A DNA stretch of 64,000 nucleotides from Cyathus striatus. Taxonomy: Eukaryota; Basidiomycota; Agaricomycetes; Agaricales; Nidulariaceae. The notes below the pieces were generated by a model that was given only the letters and a program-made list of their open reading frames with translations, was not told the origin of the DNA and did not search any database. Below, in pieces: positions 1 to 10,839 of this stretch (its first letter is position 1; every line of letters starts with the position of its first letter). Made by a program: the position numbers and the translations under genes. Location of the stretch: positions 1,488,001-1,552,000 of the forward strand of contig JAOVFP010000002.1 in assembly GCA_025738555.1 (NCBI GenBank), given 5' to 3'.

Positions 1-560
1 AGATGTGGTGGTGTAGACGAGTATTCGAGGGCAAGGAAAGGAGTGTATGCCGTATTATGAAGCTCTTATTGAGCGATCTCAGGATGATGTTTTTGAGTAT
101 GTCACTTTCGGCTAGTTCCTCAGGGCAGCTCCGTGCTTTCTCGGGGTGGGACAGTGATGAGAGCATGGTGTGGGTGGCAATAAAGAGAGGGATGGATGCG
201 CTTGTCGGACACCGTTGTGAGTATTTGTGGGGGAAGAAGGTATGTAGGTTATTGTTCCTCTATAACGCTTGAAGCGAACATTTTTATTATCTATTCTCTT
301 GAGATTGATTAGCTGGTGTCGTGACATTCGAGTTCTCGCAGTCGAACGACATCACGTCAGTGGATTTACTTAGTTGGCTATTCCTGCTACAAAGTCCATA
401 CACCATCCATCATCATGTTCGTGTCTTGCTCACATCACAGAGACTCCGAAAGCCAATGCACCACAACTTCAACTTGTCAACCTAGCTCTGTGTCTATCTC
501 TTTTCTGTCGCGCAATCATACGATGTCAAATTAAAATATAATCATAGTATAATCATGTTG
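1..560 (+). repeat. Decayed dispersed repeat, family R1, copy 1
   Basis: The stretch around 130-330 resembles pieces near 11050-11480, 19090-19260 and 54690-54850. Each has a GC-rich block with a run like GGGGAAGAAGGTATGT or GGGCGGAAAAAGGTGCGT, followed by an AT-richer piece and, in three of them, a GCTCTGACAGT(T/C)GAACG or AGTCGAACGACATC motif. No copy keeps a long open frame, so the coding origin (if any) is not recognisable. From about 370 to 560 nothing further is visible. Confidence 0.4.
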
Positions 561-575
561 TTACTGTTGTTCATT

Positions 576-593
576 GGGAGAGCTTGCTCTCCC
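576..593. other. Short perfect hairpin
   Basis: GGGAGAGC and GCTCTCCC form 8-bp perfect arms around a TT loop. The right arm plus the next bases (GCTCTCCCTATT) resembles GCTCTCCCTTTAA just before the 3' hairpin of the Helitrons at 5340 and 42228, so it could lie near a Helitron 5' end. That link is only a guess. Confidence 0.3.
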
Positions 594-610
594 TATTCAT
601 TTGCGTTAGT

Positions 611-890
611 GATCCAAAATGCATAGTGGCTGTGCATGCACAGAATTTTGTTAGTCAGCAGCTCTGGGGATCTAAAATGCGTAGTGGCTGTGCATGCGTG
701 GTGCATTAGTCAGCACCTCTGGAGATCTAAAATGCGTAGTGGCTGTGCATGCATGGAACATTAGTCAGCACTTCTGGGGACCTAAAATGTGTGCATGCGC
801 GGTGCGTTAGTCAGCACCACTGGGGACCCAAAATGCGTAGTGGCTGTGCATGCGTGGTGCATTAGTCAGCTCTGGCTCTGCCATTCTGGT
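611..890 (+). repeat. Tandem repeat, about five units of ~55 bp
   Basis: Units begin at 611, 669, 724, 779 and 825. Each carries GA(T/C)C(T/C)AAAATGCGTAGTGG, then GCTGTGCATGC, then TTAGTCAGCA. The fourth unit lost about 10 bp. The block is noncoding and lies upstream of the first Helitron derivative. Between 890 and 1147 nothing is recognised. Confidence 0.7.
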
Positions 891-1147
891 GACACATTAA
901 CTGCCAGCATTAGTCAGTGCTGGCTCTTCGGATTTTTCCCACACAAACCACAAATTCTAATCCTATCAAACCTTATATACTGCACACATTCCCATCATCA
1001 ACAGATGTCTGCCCGCTGTCAATAGCTTTTCTCATTCTCTACATTTCATCATTCTATCAGTATAGGACTTCTTTTTAGTTTCTGTTGTGCAATTTCTGGC
1101 TTTATTAGTAATTAAGAGTTGAAACTTGAATAGAACAAGCCTACAGA

Positions 1148-1542
1148 CACCTCAGACAAGGATGGATCAGATTGCTGTAAATATGGTACAACCCAATTTG
1201 CTTAACAATTAGAATAGTTATTAGAATATGTTATTTTACTGATGTGTGAGCAAATCTAGAATATGTGCAAGAATAGGAAAACTGACTGATCCATGCAAGA
1301 TATTTACAATAAGATCTGTGACCCCATCTGTTCCTAGGCCAATTGGAAATTTTTCAGAGGCTCAGTTCATATTGCAGAGGTAAAATCAGCATGAAACAAT
1401 TGGAACAATAAGCAGATGTATTACCCAATTTAGAATTTTCTAATGCATCTGACACATTACATATTTTATGGCATATTCTAATTGTTACAAAAATTGGGAT
1501 GTACCATATTTACACAAACCCGATTTAGGCCTGTCTGAGGTG
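1148..1542. mobile_element. MITE-like inverted-repeat element, 395 bp
   Basis: The left end starts CACCTCAGACA and the reverse complement of the right end starts the same. Similarity continues inward for about 80 bp through TGTAAATATGGTACA and AACAATTAGAATA. The element is flanked on both sides by AGA (1145-1147 and 1543-1545), a possible 3-bp target duplication of PIF/Harbinger type. There is no coding capacity. The 3-bp duplication is too short to be decisive by itself. Confidence 0.55.
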
Positions 1543-1903
1543 AGAGTTGTGAAGTCTACCTGCATAGCCTCAGTTTGCTATTGCCTAAAAGCATTTCCAT
1601 TCTATTGAATTGGATTTGCCTGGACCTCTCTCACTCCATGGTCATTGCTGGTGCTTAAGTACCTTTTACTACACTCTCACCATCACTTCCACCTGTCTAT
1701 ACAGAAAAGGGGTGATAAAGAGGTGTCAATAAGCACTGGAATTTATAATTCCACAGCAGGCTGTCTTGCAGTGATTTCTTCAGGTGAATTCTCTTGGCTA
1801 CATAATAAAGAACACAGGTTCAACCTTGTTGCAATTTAAATACTCAAGAGTCAAGATTTACTTACAACAGTCATTTCTCAAGATTTTTTCTAGATCTTTA
1901 ATA

Positions 1904-2767
1904 ATGTCTTGGTCTAATTCTGGTCCATCTCACATACCTCTTACAACTCCAGAGAATCCTAGAACTCTCTCTCAAATTCTGCAGCCATCTCAACCATTGT
2001 TTACTCCTGAAAATCAGCATAATAATGGTATATTGTATAATTATTGCTAATATATTTTTGTAATATTTAAAACTTGAACTACAGTTCCCTCTACTCCACA
2101 AAGTGGAACAGGCTGTTCATACTCACAGTGTACACCTGCCACTCCTGCAACCTGGGAAGAGCATAATAAAAGAACTTGTATTGCTTTTCCACTGCATTCT
2201 CCAACTGCTACTTGTCTGCAATCTAGTCAATTAGATTTGGATGATATGGACTTGGCCTCTGATGAAGATTTGATCTCTCAACCTAGATGCCTATTTGCTC
2301 CTCATTCACAGTCTTCAGAAGATCTTTTTATGGGGTACTCTTCACCTCCACTACCTCCACAATCACTTGCTCCTTCACCATCACCTATGCCATTATCTTA
2401 TTTATCACATGCTCCATCACCACAACTACCAGCTCAATTACCAGATCCTTTACCAACTCCATTACCAGCTCAACTACCAGACCCCTCATCAACTCCACTA
2501 CCAGCCCCACTACCAGATCTATTACCAAACCCATTACCAGATCCATTGCCAGATCCAGTACCAGCTCCATTACCAGCTCCACTACCTCCAATAGCACCTC
2601 AACAGTGATTTCAGTGGGGACATGTTGTAGGCTCTGTTGCACATGAAATACATCCATTTGATCCAAATCAACTTTGGTGCACCTCGGGTAGGCATTGGAT
2701 TCAGGAAGTTGATTTTGGAGAAAGGCAAACTTGTGAATGATGCAGAACAAAAAGATGAGAGTGCAAT
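1904..2767 (+). pseudogene. Helitron copy 1, N-terminal Pro-rich and Cys-containing part (broken)
   Basis: Exon 1 is 1904-2027 and exon 2 begins at 2085 after a GT..AG intron of 57 bp. The protein is Ser/Thr/Pro rich and has an acidic patch ([13 protein letters not shown]). A long low-complexity stretch of PLPDP/PLPAP/QLPDP repeats runs from about 2395 to 2600. A stop TGA at 2606-2608 is followed in the same frame by a conserved-looking module (FQWGHVVG, LWCTSGRHW, DFGERQTCE). Two more in-frame TGAs follow at 2738-2740 and 2756-2758, and both sit where Arg would give a plausible Cys/Arg cluster (TCE-CRTKR-EC). The frame is lost at the LTR start at 2773. I assign it to the Helitron because of position and shared decay pattern. 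The family of this N-terminal part is not recognised beyond that. Confidence 0.5.
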
Positions 2768-2772
2768 GCATG

Positions 2773-3495
2773 TGTTATGTACCGATTCCCTTCCTACTGG
2801 AAAACAAATGCAAAGACACCTGGAAGGCATTGGAGAACTATAATGAGAACCTGAAGTGAGTACGGGTGCAGAACATAGAATGGAAGTGCGGGAAAGAACT
2901 GTGGCTTCAGTGTATGTGCTGCGCCACCTGGATATTCCCAGGGAATGGTTCATATTTCAAGGAAGACAATATATGTCAAAGAGAAATGTTCCAGAGTATA
3001 AGATGAGGCTTTGCCACTACACTAGGTAGTGGGAGAGAAACCCAAAGGAAAACCTGGAGCAGGTTTCAGAACTTAGAAGTAGGAAGAAGTGTATGAAGTT
3101 TATATGAATACTGAAGACTACTTATACTAAGTAGGAACCTGTAGGTATGAATGTAGAAGTATAATACAAAGGACAAGTCAAGGGAGTAAGTAGGAAATGA
3201 AGTCTGGGAAAAGCGGAGTAGGGGCACAAATGATGTGCTCAGAATGCAGAATAAAGAACTAATCTACAAAGGCCATAATGAAACGTACAAGTGAGAATGG
3301 AAGAGAGGAGTAATATAATAATGATGCGGTGAGGCCATCATAAAAGAAACTACATATCTGGGATATCTGAAAGAAAACCCAACAGGTTCTGGGTATGTTC
3401 CTGGGTGGGAATGTCAGGAAGTATAAACCCATAGTGGGTACATTCCAGGAATGGACCAGGTGTGTTGGAAGGTCACATGGGAACCTTCAGTAACA
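2773..3495 (+). mobile_element. LTR (Ty3/gypsy-like), 5' LTR with adjoining PBS-like site
   Basis: It starts TGTTATGTACC, matching the start of the solo LTR at 32796 (TGTTACGTACC), and ends GTAACA. It contains the module GGCTTCAGTGTATGTGCTG then CGCC, shared with 23038 and 32930. After the end, TGGCACTGTTAGC two bases downstream resembles a primer-binding site. The left flank is GCATG (2768-2772). A GCATG recurs at 4428-4432 but without a clean LTR end before it, so the right boundary of the whole insertion is uncertain. Confidence 0.6.
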
Positions 3496-4429
3496 TTGGC
3501 ACTGTTAGCAACAGACAAGCAAAAACTCGAAGTCAAACTCAAACACTCAAAAAGATAAAAGTGAAATGTGTTATGGTTTTTCTTTATTTTCTTTTGCTTA
3601 CAATTAGTTTACTTTGACATGTTTGGCACAACCATTGATGCCAAACATCTTTACTTTTACACAGCTTTATTTATACTTTTGACTCATAATGACTATGTGT
3701 AAGTCATTACTTATTTATACTTACTTTTCTCATACTCTTATTTCTTTATGACTTTTATCGAGTTATTGTACTATACTTAACTTTATTTTCACACTTCATT
3801 ACTGTGCCTTATTAATGTGCAGCATTTACATACTTTCTTTGACTCATACTTTATCTATTATTAGTATGAACTAGTTTGTATTTAAACAGTAGGAACTTGG
3901 GCTATAGAGCTCAAGCTTCAGCTTAAAGAATACTACTTGATTCTTACTTGACTTTGAATACTTAAGTTTTTCAACTTAAGTTTCTTAGCTTGTAACGAGA
4001 ACTACTTCAAAACTGATTTAACTTGTTCTTTGGATCAAATAAGTCACATGACTTTTGGACTTGTACAATTTCAGACCTTGGTCTACTAAATTGTAACAAA
4101 ATGAGTCTTATTGCAAGTCTGGAATAAACTAGCACAAGAATAGAGAATATCTAACTAAAATGACTGTATTTATAATAAGAGTCCATGAGGAAATCACATG
4201 TAATCTAACCTACACTATAACACATGTTTACTGTGCTTCTACTGTGCAAACTCATGTACTACATATGTAACAAGCATGGCTGAACTGTGGACTGTGCCCA
4301 TAGTCTTGATGAATAATGCATGTTGATATGCATGGTGTCCGCATTGTATGTCAGGTGATATGTGTCAGGTGACTGTGATAAGATAAGATATACGGATTAG
4401 ATAAGATAAAGTGTGAAATCCTAACAGGC
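3496..4429. other. AT-rich noncoding remnant, probably retrotransposon leader
   Basis: No coding frame is visible. The stretch separates the two halves of the Helitron 1 coding sequence, so it is probably the rest of the LTR-element insertion, with gag/pol and a recognisable second LTR missing. A repeated GATAAGATA motif lies at 4378-4412. Confidence 0.35.
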
Positions 4430-5110
4430 ATGATGTATCCGGACACAGATGTAACAGCACATTTGAATCAGCAACAAATTGCTCAAGCTGTAGCTAATGA
4501 CTTGGAACATCAAATTCATGAGCCTGAAATACCAGAGCACTTTGAAAACCTTCCACCACAACCACATTCACCATTATTGGAACCTGCAGTACAGGAGCAC
4601 TTTGAAAACCCTCCACTATGACCACCTTCTCCACTATCAGAACCTGCTGTATCCATTGAGGATAAAGCATTATTGCAAAATTTCCAAGAAGAAATTATGA
4701 AAATCAATTTGGAGATCTGTACAGCATGTAATGAAGAATGGTTTGATTTGAATCTCAAAAATGGCATATGCTCCAAATGTCAAAATAATACCAAATTTCA
4801 AGCTACCAATGCAATGGATCCAGGTTCTGATGCATTCACACTTAATCCTGGACTTCAACCTTTAACACAAATGGAAGAGATGTTAATATCTCCTATTCAT
4901 GCTATTATTCAATTGTGGCAAGTATGTGGAGGGCAATTTAAATATACTGGGCATATCTGCAACTTTCCACATGATACTCTTACCTTATACACATGTCTTC
5001 CTCTACTATCTGAAGATTGTGATGTCATCATTATGCATCATCATGGTGTTGAAGAGAGAACAAATAATGAAATCTATAAGGATTTCTGTGTACACAGAGC
5101 AGTCATTTGA
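4430..5110 (+). pseudogene. Helitron copy 1, DUF6570-like Cys-rich N-terminal domain
   Basis: One frame is interrupted by a TGA at 4619-4621. Upstream is an imperfect repeat of PEHFENLPPQPHSPLLEPAV type. Downstream is the diagnostic domain: a C..C pair (CTACNEEWFDL), a second C..C (CSKCQNN), then LTQMEEMLIS, a QLWQVCGGQFKYTGH block and LPLLSEDCDVIIM. This is the order seen in the DUF6570 region found N-terminal to the Rep domain of basidiomycete Helitron proteins. The frame ends near 5110 and is then joined to the 3' tail of the element. The second Helitron in this window lacks this domain. Confidence 0.75.
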
Positions 5111-5131
5111 GAGTGGTTGGAGTTTCTAACA

Positions 5132-5385
5132 CTTTCATTCACCATTTCCTCACAGTCACCTTCAAAGAAAAGATGAAACACCAACAATGTGTATGCTCAG
5201 AGAAGACAATGAGAGACGAGAGAGATTAGGTTTTGAATTAAATACATATGGAATGGATTTAAGTGAATTTGTATTTAATGATTTATAGCACTTATTTTGT
5301 TCACATGAAAATATATAACCTAAAACTAGGATTCGTCAAGCTCTCCCTTTAACGTGCGTCGCGAAGCGATGTACGTTGCATGTTA
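5132..5385 (+). mobile_element. Helitron 3' terminus (copy 1)
   Basis: Nearly identical to 42018-42272. Most differences are CG in copy 2 versus CA or TG here. It includes the last ~45 codons of the helicase frame, here out of context. A hairpin at 5351-5377 has 12-bp arms (AACGTGCGTCGC) around GAA, and GCATGTTA then leads to the end. The hairpin about 8 bp before the 3' end is the classical Helitron terminator; the final bases are GTTA rather than the textbook CTRR. Confidence 0.8.
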
Positions 5386-5465
5386 AGTCCACGAAAACTA
5401 TTCATGAGAGCCCACAAGCAGCGTCTCAACAATTACCAATGTAAAGTCTGCCCGACTACTGTACG

Positions 5466-6485
5466 TTACACAATCAAGGTATTTATAACACTGTCATCAA
5501 ATATGTAGACAGTCCATAGTAAAACAACGATCAATAGCACAGGAAGTCCTAATGAAAGGGCGAGGCCCTTACACTGACTTCGTGGTGGAGCTTGTCCATT
5601 GGTAGCCATATGTGCAGGGGACTTCAACATGAGTTCCTTTGCCTGAAATACCACGAAGGTGGCTTCATGGCCCAAAAGCTTTGATTTTTGCTTCGTTGGC
5701 GTCTCATTCCTCGAACATAAATCAACATACAGAGGGAGAATGTACTGGGTATCGATGTCATTTTTTTGGTACAAAGCTATGCGCAAAACCGTATCGAGCT
5801 GGATCTTCTGAAGTTCTTGAATCGCAGAATCTTTGAGTACATCAAACCTCCACTTGTGAGCGATGTTCAAAACTGTAATCCAGTTTTCTGTTGTCATGAA
5901 ATCGAAATTCGTATATTGACTATATATCATCAGAGCAGGGAACTACGAAGCCGAAAGATACACATACCAGTTTAAGACTACCCTCAAAAATACTTCAAGG
6001 TCCTCCAGCTTGACGTCATCGATAGCTAAGGCTGTATCATGACTACTTCCGGGAGTAGGAGCTCCAGGCGAACGGGAGGGCTCAAGCAATTCATGAAATA
6101 TTGAAGATGGCTCGCGAGTGAAAAAGTAGGAGAAGAGGCGGAAGTGGATATGGTCGACCTTGAAAGTGTAATCAGAACAAAGAAGCGATACCCAGAACCT
6201 CCAAACATCCTCACTAGAAACCGTATCCCAGTGTGGCACGATTGCAGAGTGAGCACATATTGCATCGATTTAGCAACAGCCCATCAAGAGATTCACCGGG
6301 GCTCCTCTGCTGTAACATACTGGGATACGGTTTTGTAGGGATATTTGGGGATCCTTGATACCAACAGATAGTAGTATACCCCTTACTATGAAATACAAGT
6401 CACCACCTTGAATGTAGAACTCTGGATGTTGATTTGTACCCGTGATTCCACTTGAGTCTGCCATTGAATTCGTAGCTAAGGTCAT
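5466..6485 (-). CDS. BTB/POZ domain protein with C-terminal membrane segment
   Basis: There are three exons on the minus strand: 6485-6387, 6158-5968 and 5919-5466. Introns are 6159-6386 and 5920-5967, both GT..AG. Joined, the protein reads HPEFYIQGGDLYFI, then VDHIHFRLFSYFFTRE, then a loop ending DDVKLEDLEVFLRVVLN, then MTTENWITVLNIAHKW. This is the fold order of agaricomycete BTB/POZ proteins, which mediate protein-protein contacts (often Cullin-3 or transcription related; the target here is unknown). Met at 6485 or, more typically, 6464 (MADSSG) starts it. The last ~25 residues hold a hydrophobic run (GLALSLGLPVLLIVVLLWTV) that looks like a tail anchor, unusual for the family. It is the best candidate for a working cellular gene in the window. 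Confidence 0.75.
6187..6362. mobile_element. Small inverted-repeat element in BTB intron 1
   Basis: The ends are inverted repeats of about 50 bp. The core AAACCGTATCCCAGT lies at 6218-6232 and, inverted, at about 6320-6337. Weaker outer pairing runs CCAAACATCC with CCAAATATCC. This explains why the first intron is 228 bp while the second is 48 bp. No target duplication is seen. Confidence 0.55.
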
Positions 6486-6486
6486 T

Positions 6487-7278
6487 TAAGTGGTGGATTA
6501 AGGTGAATACTATATGATGCTGTGGGAGGGAGATAAGGATAGAAGAGGGACAGTCTGGGTTATAAGTAATCAGAGATGTTGCCATCTTAATGGGCCTTGT
6601 CTTTACAGCGCCTATTTGATGATGGACAATAATATACATGAACCTTGTTTCGTGTAACTGAGATGTCGTTCAAAGCTGTTAAAGAAGGGACACACACACG
6701 AACAGCATGACTCAAATCAATGGCTTCTTCAATGGCTTCAGAAATATCTGTTTCATTCATCAAAGGTTTAGCACTTAAGGGAGACTTTGATGACTTTGGT
6801 TTTGGTTCGTTGGTAAATTGTCCTCCGCAGCACATCAGGTGATGGCTACCACCTTTCAAAAGGTAAAATAGAAGTGTACAAGTATGACATACGTCTGTGG
6901 CGCATTACAATGGAGTCCATATCGAGATAAGCTGATCCTGCTATGCCGTAACAGCAACAGGTGAAACTATTATTTCGTATCTTTAGTTTGTCCATATTGG
7001 ATTTTCTTGACTAGGGACCCCACTCGATGAGTACCTTTCCTCGAAATAGCAACAATAACCTATGCGGGCTCAGTAGAGTACTTGGATAGCGACCCAATGA
7101 GGCATATTGTGGGCGCAATAGCCTGGGGAAGAATCCTACTCCTATTCGCTTTCTGAGTCATGTGAAACTGTTTATCTATGCTCGTTGTCAGGTGGTATTG
7201 GCTAAAAGGGTGGTGTTTAAGTTTCAGGCAGTGGACCCACTGAATCTGTGAGCTGTGAGCACATGTGATTCTGAGTGC
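6487..7278. other. Region without a supported gene
   Basis: A minus frame at 6859-6587 has no recognisable domain and no clear splice partners, and I do not call it. The rest shows no repeat or motif that I can support. Confidence 0.3.
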
Positions 7279-7286
7279 CCACATCT

Positions 7287-9283
7287 CAGTACTTTCCGCA
7301 CACCCACCTATACACATGTACTCCACGTGTAGTACACATTTCCATGTGAAGTCCACATGGAATCCACATATCTGGAAAAAAGTACACATTTTTCATGTGT
7401 AATTCACATGGAACCATGTGGAGTACACATGGATTCCACCTTTCTTATAACTTGATGAAAATAACAGTTGAAAGGTGTACTTAAGATGTACTTCATGTGT
7501 ACTTTTATATTGTTTCTTGCTATTCCCACCCTTCACATGTGTCATTCCCCTCTGTTCCCACCCTCCATGTATATCATTTCCTGCCATTCTTGAAGTTATT
7601 GCAGTTGTCACACTTGTTACATGTTATAACTGTCACAAGTTATCACACTTGTCCCTCATGTTACAGTCATCCCACCATATTACACTTGATGCATGGTATC
7701 ACTGTCACACTTGATGCACAGTGTCGCATGTGACGCATGGTGTCACACTTGATGCATGGTGTCACACTTGATGCACGGTGTCACACTTGATGCACAGTGT
7801 CACACTTGACGCATGGTGTCACATGTGACGCACCATGTCACACTTGATGCATGGGGTCACATGTGACGCACCATGTCACACTTGACACACCGTGTTACAC
7901 TTGACGATGCATGGTATCACTGTCACATGTGACGCATGGTGTCACACTTGATGCACAGTGTCACGCTTGACGCATGGTGTCACACTTGATGCATGGTGTC
8001 ACACTTGATGCATGGTGTCACACTTGATGCATGGTGTCACATGTGACGCACCGTGTCACACTTGATGCATGGTGTCACGCTTGACGCACAGTATCACATG
8101 TGACACACAGTGCCACGCTTGATGCATGTGATGCATGGTGTCATGCTTGACGCATGGTGTCCTTGATGCATGGTGTCACACTTGATGTGCATGGTGTCAC
8201 ACTTGATGCGCATGGTGTCACACTTGATGCGCATGGTGCAACACTTGATGCATGGTGCCACGCTTGATGCATGGTGCCACGCTTGATGCATGGTGCCACG
8301 CTTGACACATGGTGCCACACTTGATGCATGGTGTCATGCTTGACACATGGTGTCCTTGACGCATGGTGTCACACTTGATGCATGGTGTCACACTTGATGC
8401 GCATGGTGCAACACTTGATGCATGGTGCCACGCTTGATGCATAGTGCCATGCTTGACACATGGTGTCACACTTGACACATTGATGCGCATGGTGCAACAC
8501 TTGATGCATGGTGCCACGCTTGATGCATGGTGCCACGCTTGATGCATGGTGTCATGCTTGATGCATGGTGTCACGCTTGATGCATGGTGTCACACTGAAC
8601 ACATAGTGTCACACTGGACACATAGTGTCACACTTGACACATGGTGTCACACTTGTCACACACTTGTCACACTTGACCCATCGTGTCACGTGTCACACTC
8701 AATACATAGTGTCAATACAGTGTTACACTCAATGCACACTTGTCACACTTAACACATACTTGTCATACTCAATACACATTTGTCACATGTAATGCACAGT
8801 GTCACACATGTCCTGTCATGTCACAGTCATCCCACCATGTTGCAGTTGTCACAGTGTGTAACAACTGTGACATGGTGAGACAAGTGTAACAATGTGATGA
8901 CTGTGGGAAAAGTGTCATAACTACAAGTGTGACATTGTGACAATCCTTTGTGTCATTATGCTAAAACATTCATTTTTGTTGTGGTAGTGGTGAGTAAGTG
9001 TATTATAAGTAACTACAATGTGTAGTGTACAAGTGTAACTAGTACATGTGTATTCCTTGTGAACTTCACTTTGCAATTCCATGTGGAATTTTGATATTTC
9101 ACCCCTACATGTGCACTACATGTGTACTTCATGTGTACAAAATTCGCAAATTTGAATGGAAATTTGCTGATTTGAATACATTTGAGGTGGAGTGTAGTAC
9201 ATATGAAGTACATGTGAAGTACACATGTACAGGTGGAATTCACGTGTATTCCACGTGTAACAGGGGGCGAGCGTAAAGTGCTC
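7287..9283. mobile_element. hAT-like non-autonomous element, 1997 bp
   Basis: The left end is CAGTACTTTCCGC and the reverse complement of the right end is GAGCACTTTACGC. Similarity extends inward to CCC(A/C)CCT and ACAC(A/G)TG. The 8-bp CCACATCT is present directly outside both ends (7279-7286 and 9284-9291), as expected for hAT transposition. Subterminal regions are rich in ACATGTG/CACATGGA palindromes. There is no transposase; the centre is a minisatellite. It must have been mobilised in trans by a hAT transposase. Confidence 0.8.
7688..8760. repeat. 19-bp minisatellite inside the hAT-like element
   Basis: More than 40 imperfect units of GCATGGTGTCACACTTGAT occupy about 1.07 kb. Variants include GCGCATGGTGCAACACTTG and TGGTGCCACGCTTGA. 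Open frames here on the minus strand (Met-His-Gln/Ala-Ser-Ser-Val repeats) are just the repeat translated and are not genes. Confidence 0.9.
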
Positions 9284-9291
9284 CCACATCT

Positions 9292-10059
9292 GGCTACAGG
9301 TCAACTCATAGCTACTATATTGCTACAGAGCATATGAACCAACTGTCCATCCAGGTCAGCCACCGTTCATATTCAGGTCGCTTATTGTTCATCAGCGTAA
9401 TGAGTTCAATGTGAAAATATCAATTTGTTTCGATTCATTGAGTTTCCTTCACAGATGTTAAACAGAACAAAGTTGGATACAGGGGACTCATGAGTCATTC
9501 GAAGAAGAGAGGGATTTCCGGATCAGTGTACACTGCAGAAGTTATCGAAATCAACTATCAGTTTTAGTCCAAGTTGAAATCAGTTATTCATTGAAATATG
9601 AACAATTTGAACGTTTAAGGGGGACTACAACCTGCCAACCAAAATTATAGATAGAATGAATGAGCTCTGCTCGCCGTAAAATCATTACGACCAACTACGC
9701 TGGGATAAATGCTTACCATCGTGCTTAGAAGTAAACTTCTTCAAGTTTGCTGCTCTCTATATCTCTGTCAGGAATGGATAACAAGCTGTTTAGGTACTCT
9801 CAGACTTTAAGTTCTATTCATTCTCTACCACATTCTTGGTCTCATGGAATACAAAGCAATCTGTATCAAATCACAAGTTGTCCACGTCGGCGCGTACTGA
9901 CGGTTTGAGTCCCCCGACTTTGCATCTTTGACTACGTGCCACGGAGTTTGAAATGTCACGTGGCGTTCCCTTCTCGCCAATGTTGAACTTGTCAACGTCG
10001 ACCGTAGCCAGCACTACCCAACATCGAGTCCAATTCTTTCACTTTTTTCAAGCCAGACG
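9292..10059. other. Region without a supported gene
   Basis: No long frame, repeat or RNA signature is recognised. Confidence 0.3.
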
Positions 10060-10480
10060 CTTTCTTATGATATACTGCATCCAAACCCATCGTCAAGCCC
10101 GCTCTTTACAAGATTGATCCTAAGATCCCGAGATGACAAAGATATCAAGGCGCTTACCATGGCCTATACCAGCGATAGGCAGTCTATCATGGGGCCGGTA
10201 AGAGTCATTTCGCCATACTTTTTTCTTTCGAACATTCTGGTGAAAACCGTCGCTTTAGGTATGCTACGTGACTCTCATCGAAAGCTTTCTTATCGCGGAT
10301 ATCACCTGTCTCAAATACTCTCCAAGGAGTAGCCAACTAGGGATAGGGATAGTACTCGGAGAAGGGATATTGAACGTACATCAGGTTGCCTTGAGTGTAT
10401 CCTTGGACCCTTCCTACTTCATCCTTTCCCATAATAACCACCCACTTCGCTAGTCCTCTGCTCCTCCACCCGCCGCCTCC
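10060..10480 (+). repeat. Decayed duplication R2, copy 1
   Basis: Resembles 17735-18060: TATACT near the start, then ATGAC, then CTTACCATGGCCTATACCAG matching CCTACCGTGGCCTATACCAG, then CTAGGGATAG. In this copy a short frame (LPWPIPAIGS) ends at GTAAGAG, a possible splice donor; in the other copy LPWPIPAIDV continues for about 45 codons. This suggests an ancient multi-exon gene now lost. The family was not identified. Confidence 0.4.
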
Positions 10481-10839
10481 CTCTCCCCAGTGCTTCACTC
10501 GAAACACTGCCTATGCAGTTCGATAACTATTTCCCCTTCTCCCGCTCCACGGGGTGGTGCCAACTGCACAACCCCACTCCGCCCGGCATCCTGGTCCCGC
10601 TGCTCACATGAGCCTGTTGGTTCCCCGACTCTTCAATCTCTGGGTCATCCTCTGGCACTTGCGTTGAAACTGCCCCAGATCATCCACTTGACAGGACAGC
10701 TTCCGGTCTTTGTAGCAGTTCGAGCACAACGTTAAGGATGCGTAGCAAGGTTGTTTACTACAGCAACGATGCTCTAAGACCGCTTGGTCGATGCAGCTTT
10801 TGAATGGCATTGGTTCTTAATCCAGTGCTTAGGGTACAA

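Larger units (their letters stand above)
1904..5385 (+). mobile_element. Helitron copy 1, internally deleted, non-autonomous
   Basis: This is a composite of an N-terminal coding part, an LTR insertion, the DUF6570-like domain, and then an abrupt jump (near 5132) to the last ~255 bp of the element. That tail is nearly identical to 42018-42272 of the second Helitron. The Rep and helicase regions are missing altogether. The left end is not defined. The right end is taken as 5385, where identity with copy 2 stops just after the 3' hairpin. The element ends 80 bp from the stop codon of the BTB gene. Confidence 0.7.

Noticed and set aside
2287..2771. Alternative frames over the PLPDP region, including a long minus frame
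   Set aside because: The repeat is open in several frames; the Pro-rich plus frame joins upstream by a good intron and leads into the Cys-containing module.
6587..6859. 90-codon minus frame upstream of the BTB gene
   Set aside because: No domain, no matching splice sites into the BTB exons; left unassigned.
7745..8574. Minus-strand open frames of Met-His-Gln-Ala-Ser type, up to 118 codons
   Set aside because: They are translations of the 19-bp minisatellite; frame openness follows from the repeat unit, not from selection.
611..8760. CRISPR array, suggested by regular repeats
   Set aside because: The tandem repeats are contiguous without unique spacers, and the DNA is clearly eukaryotic.
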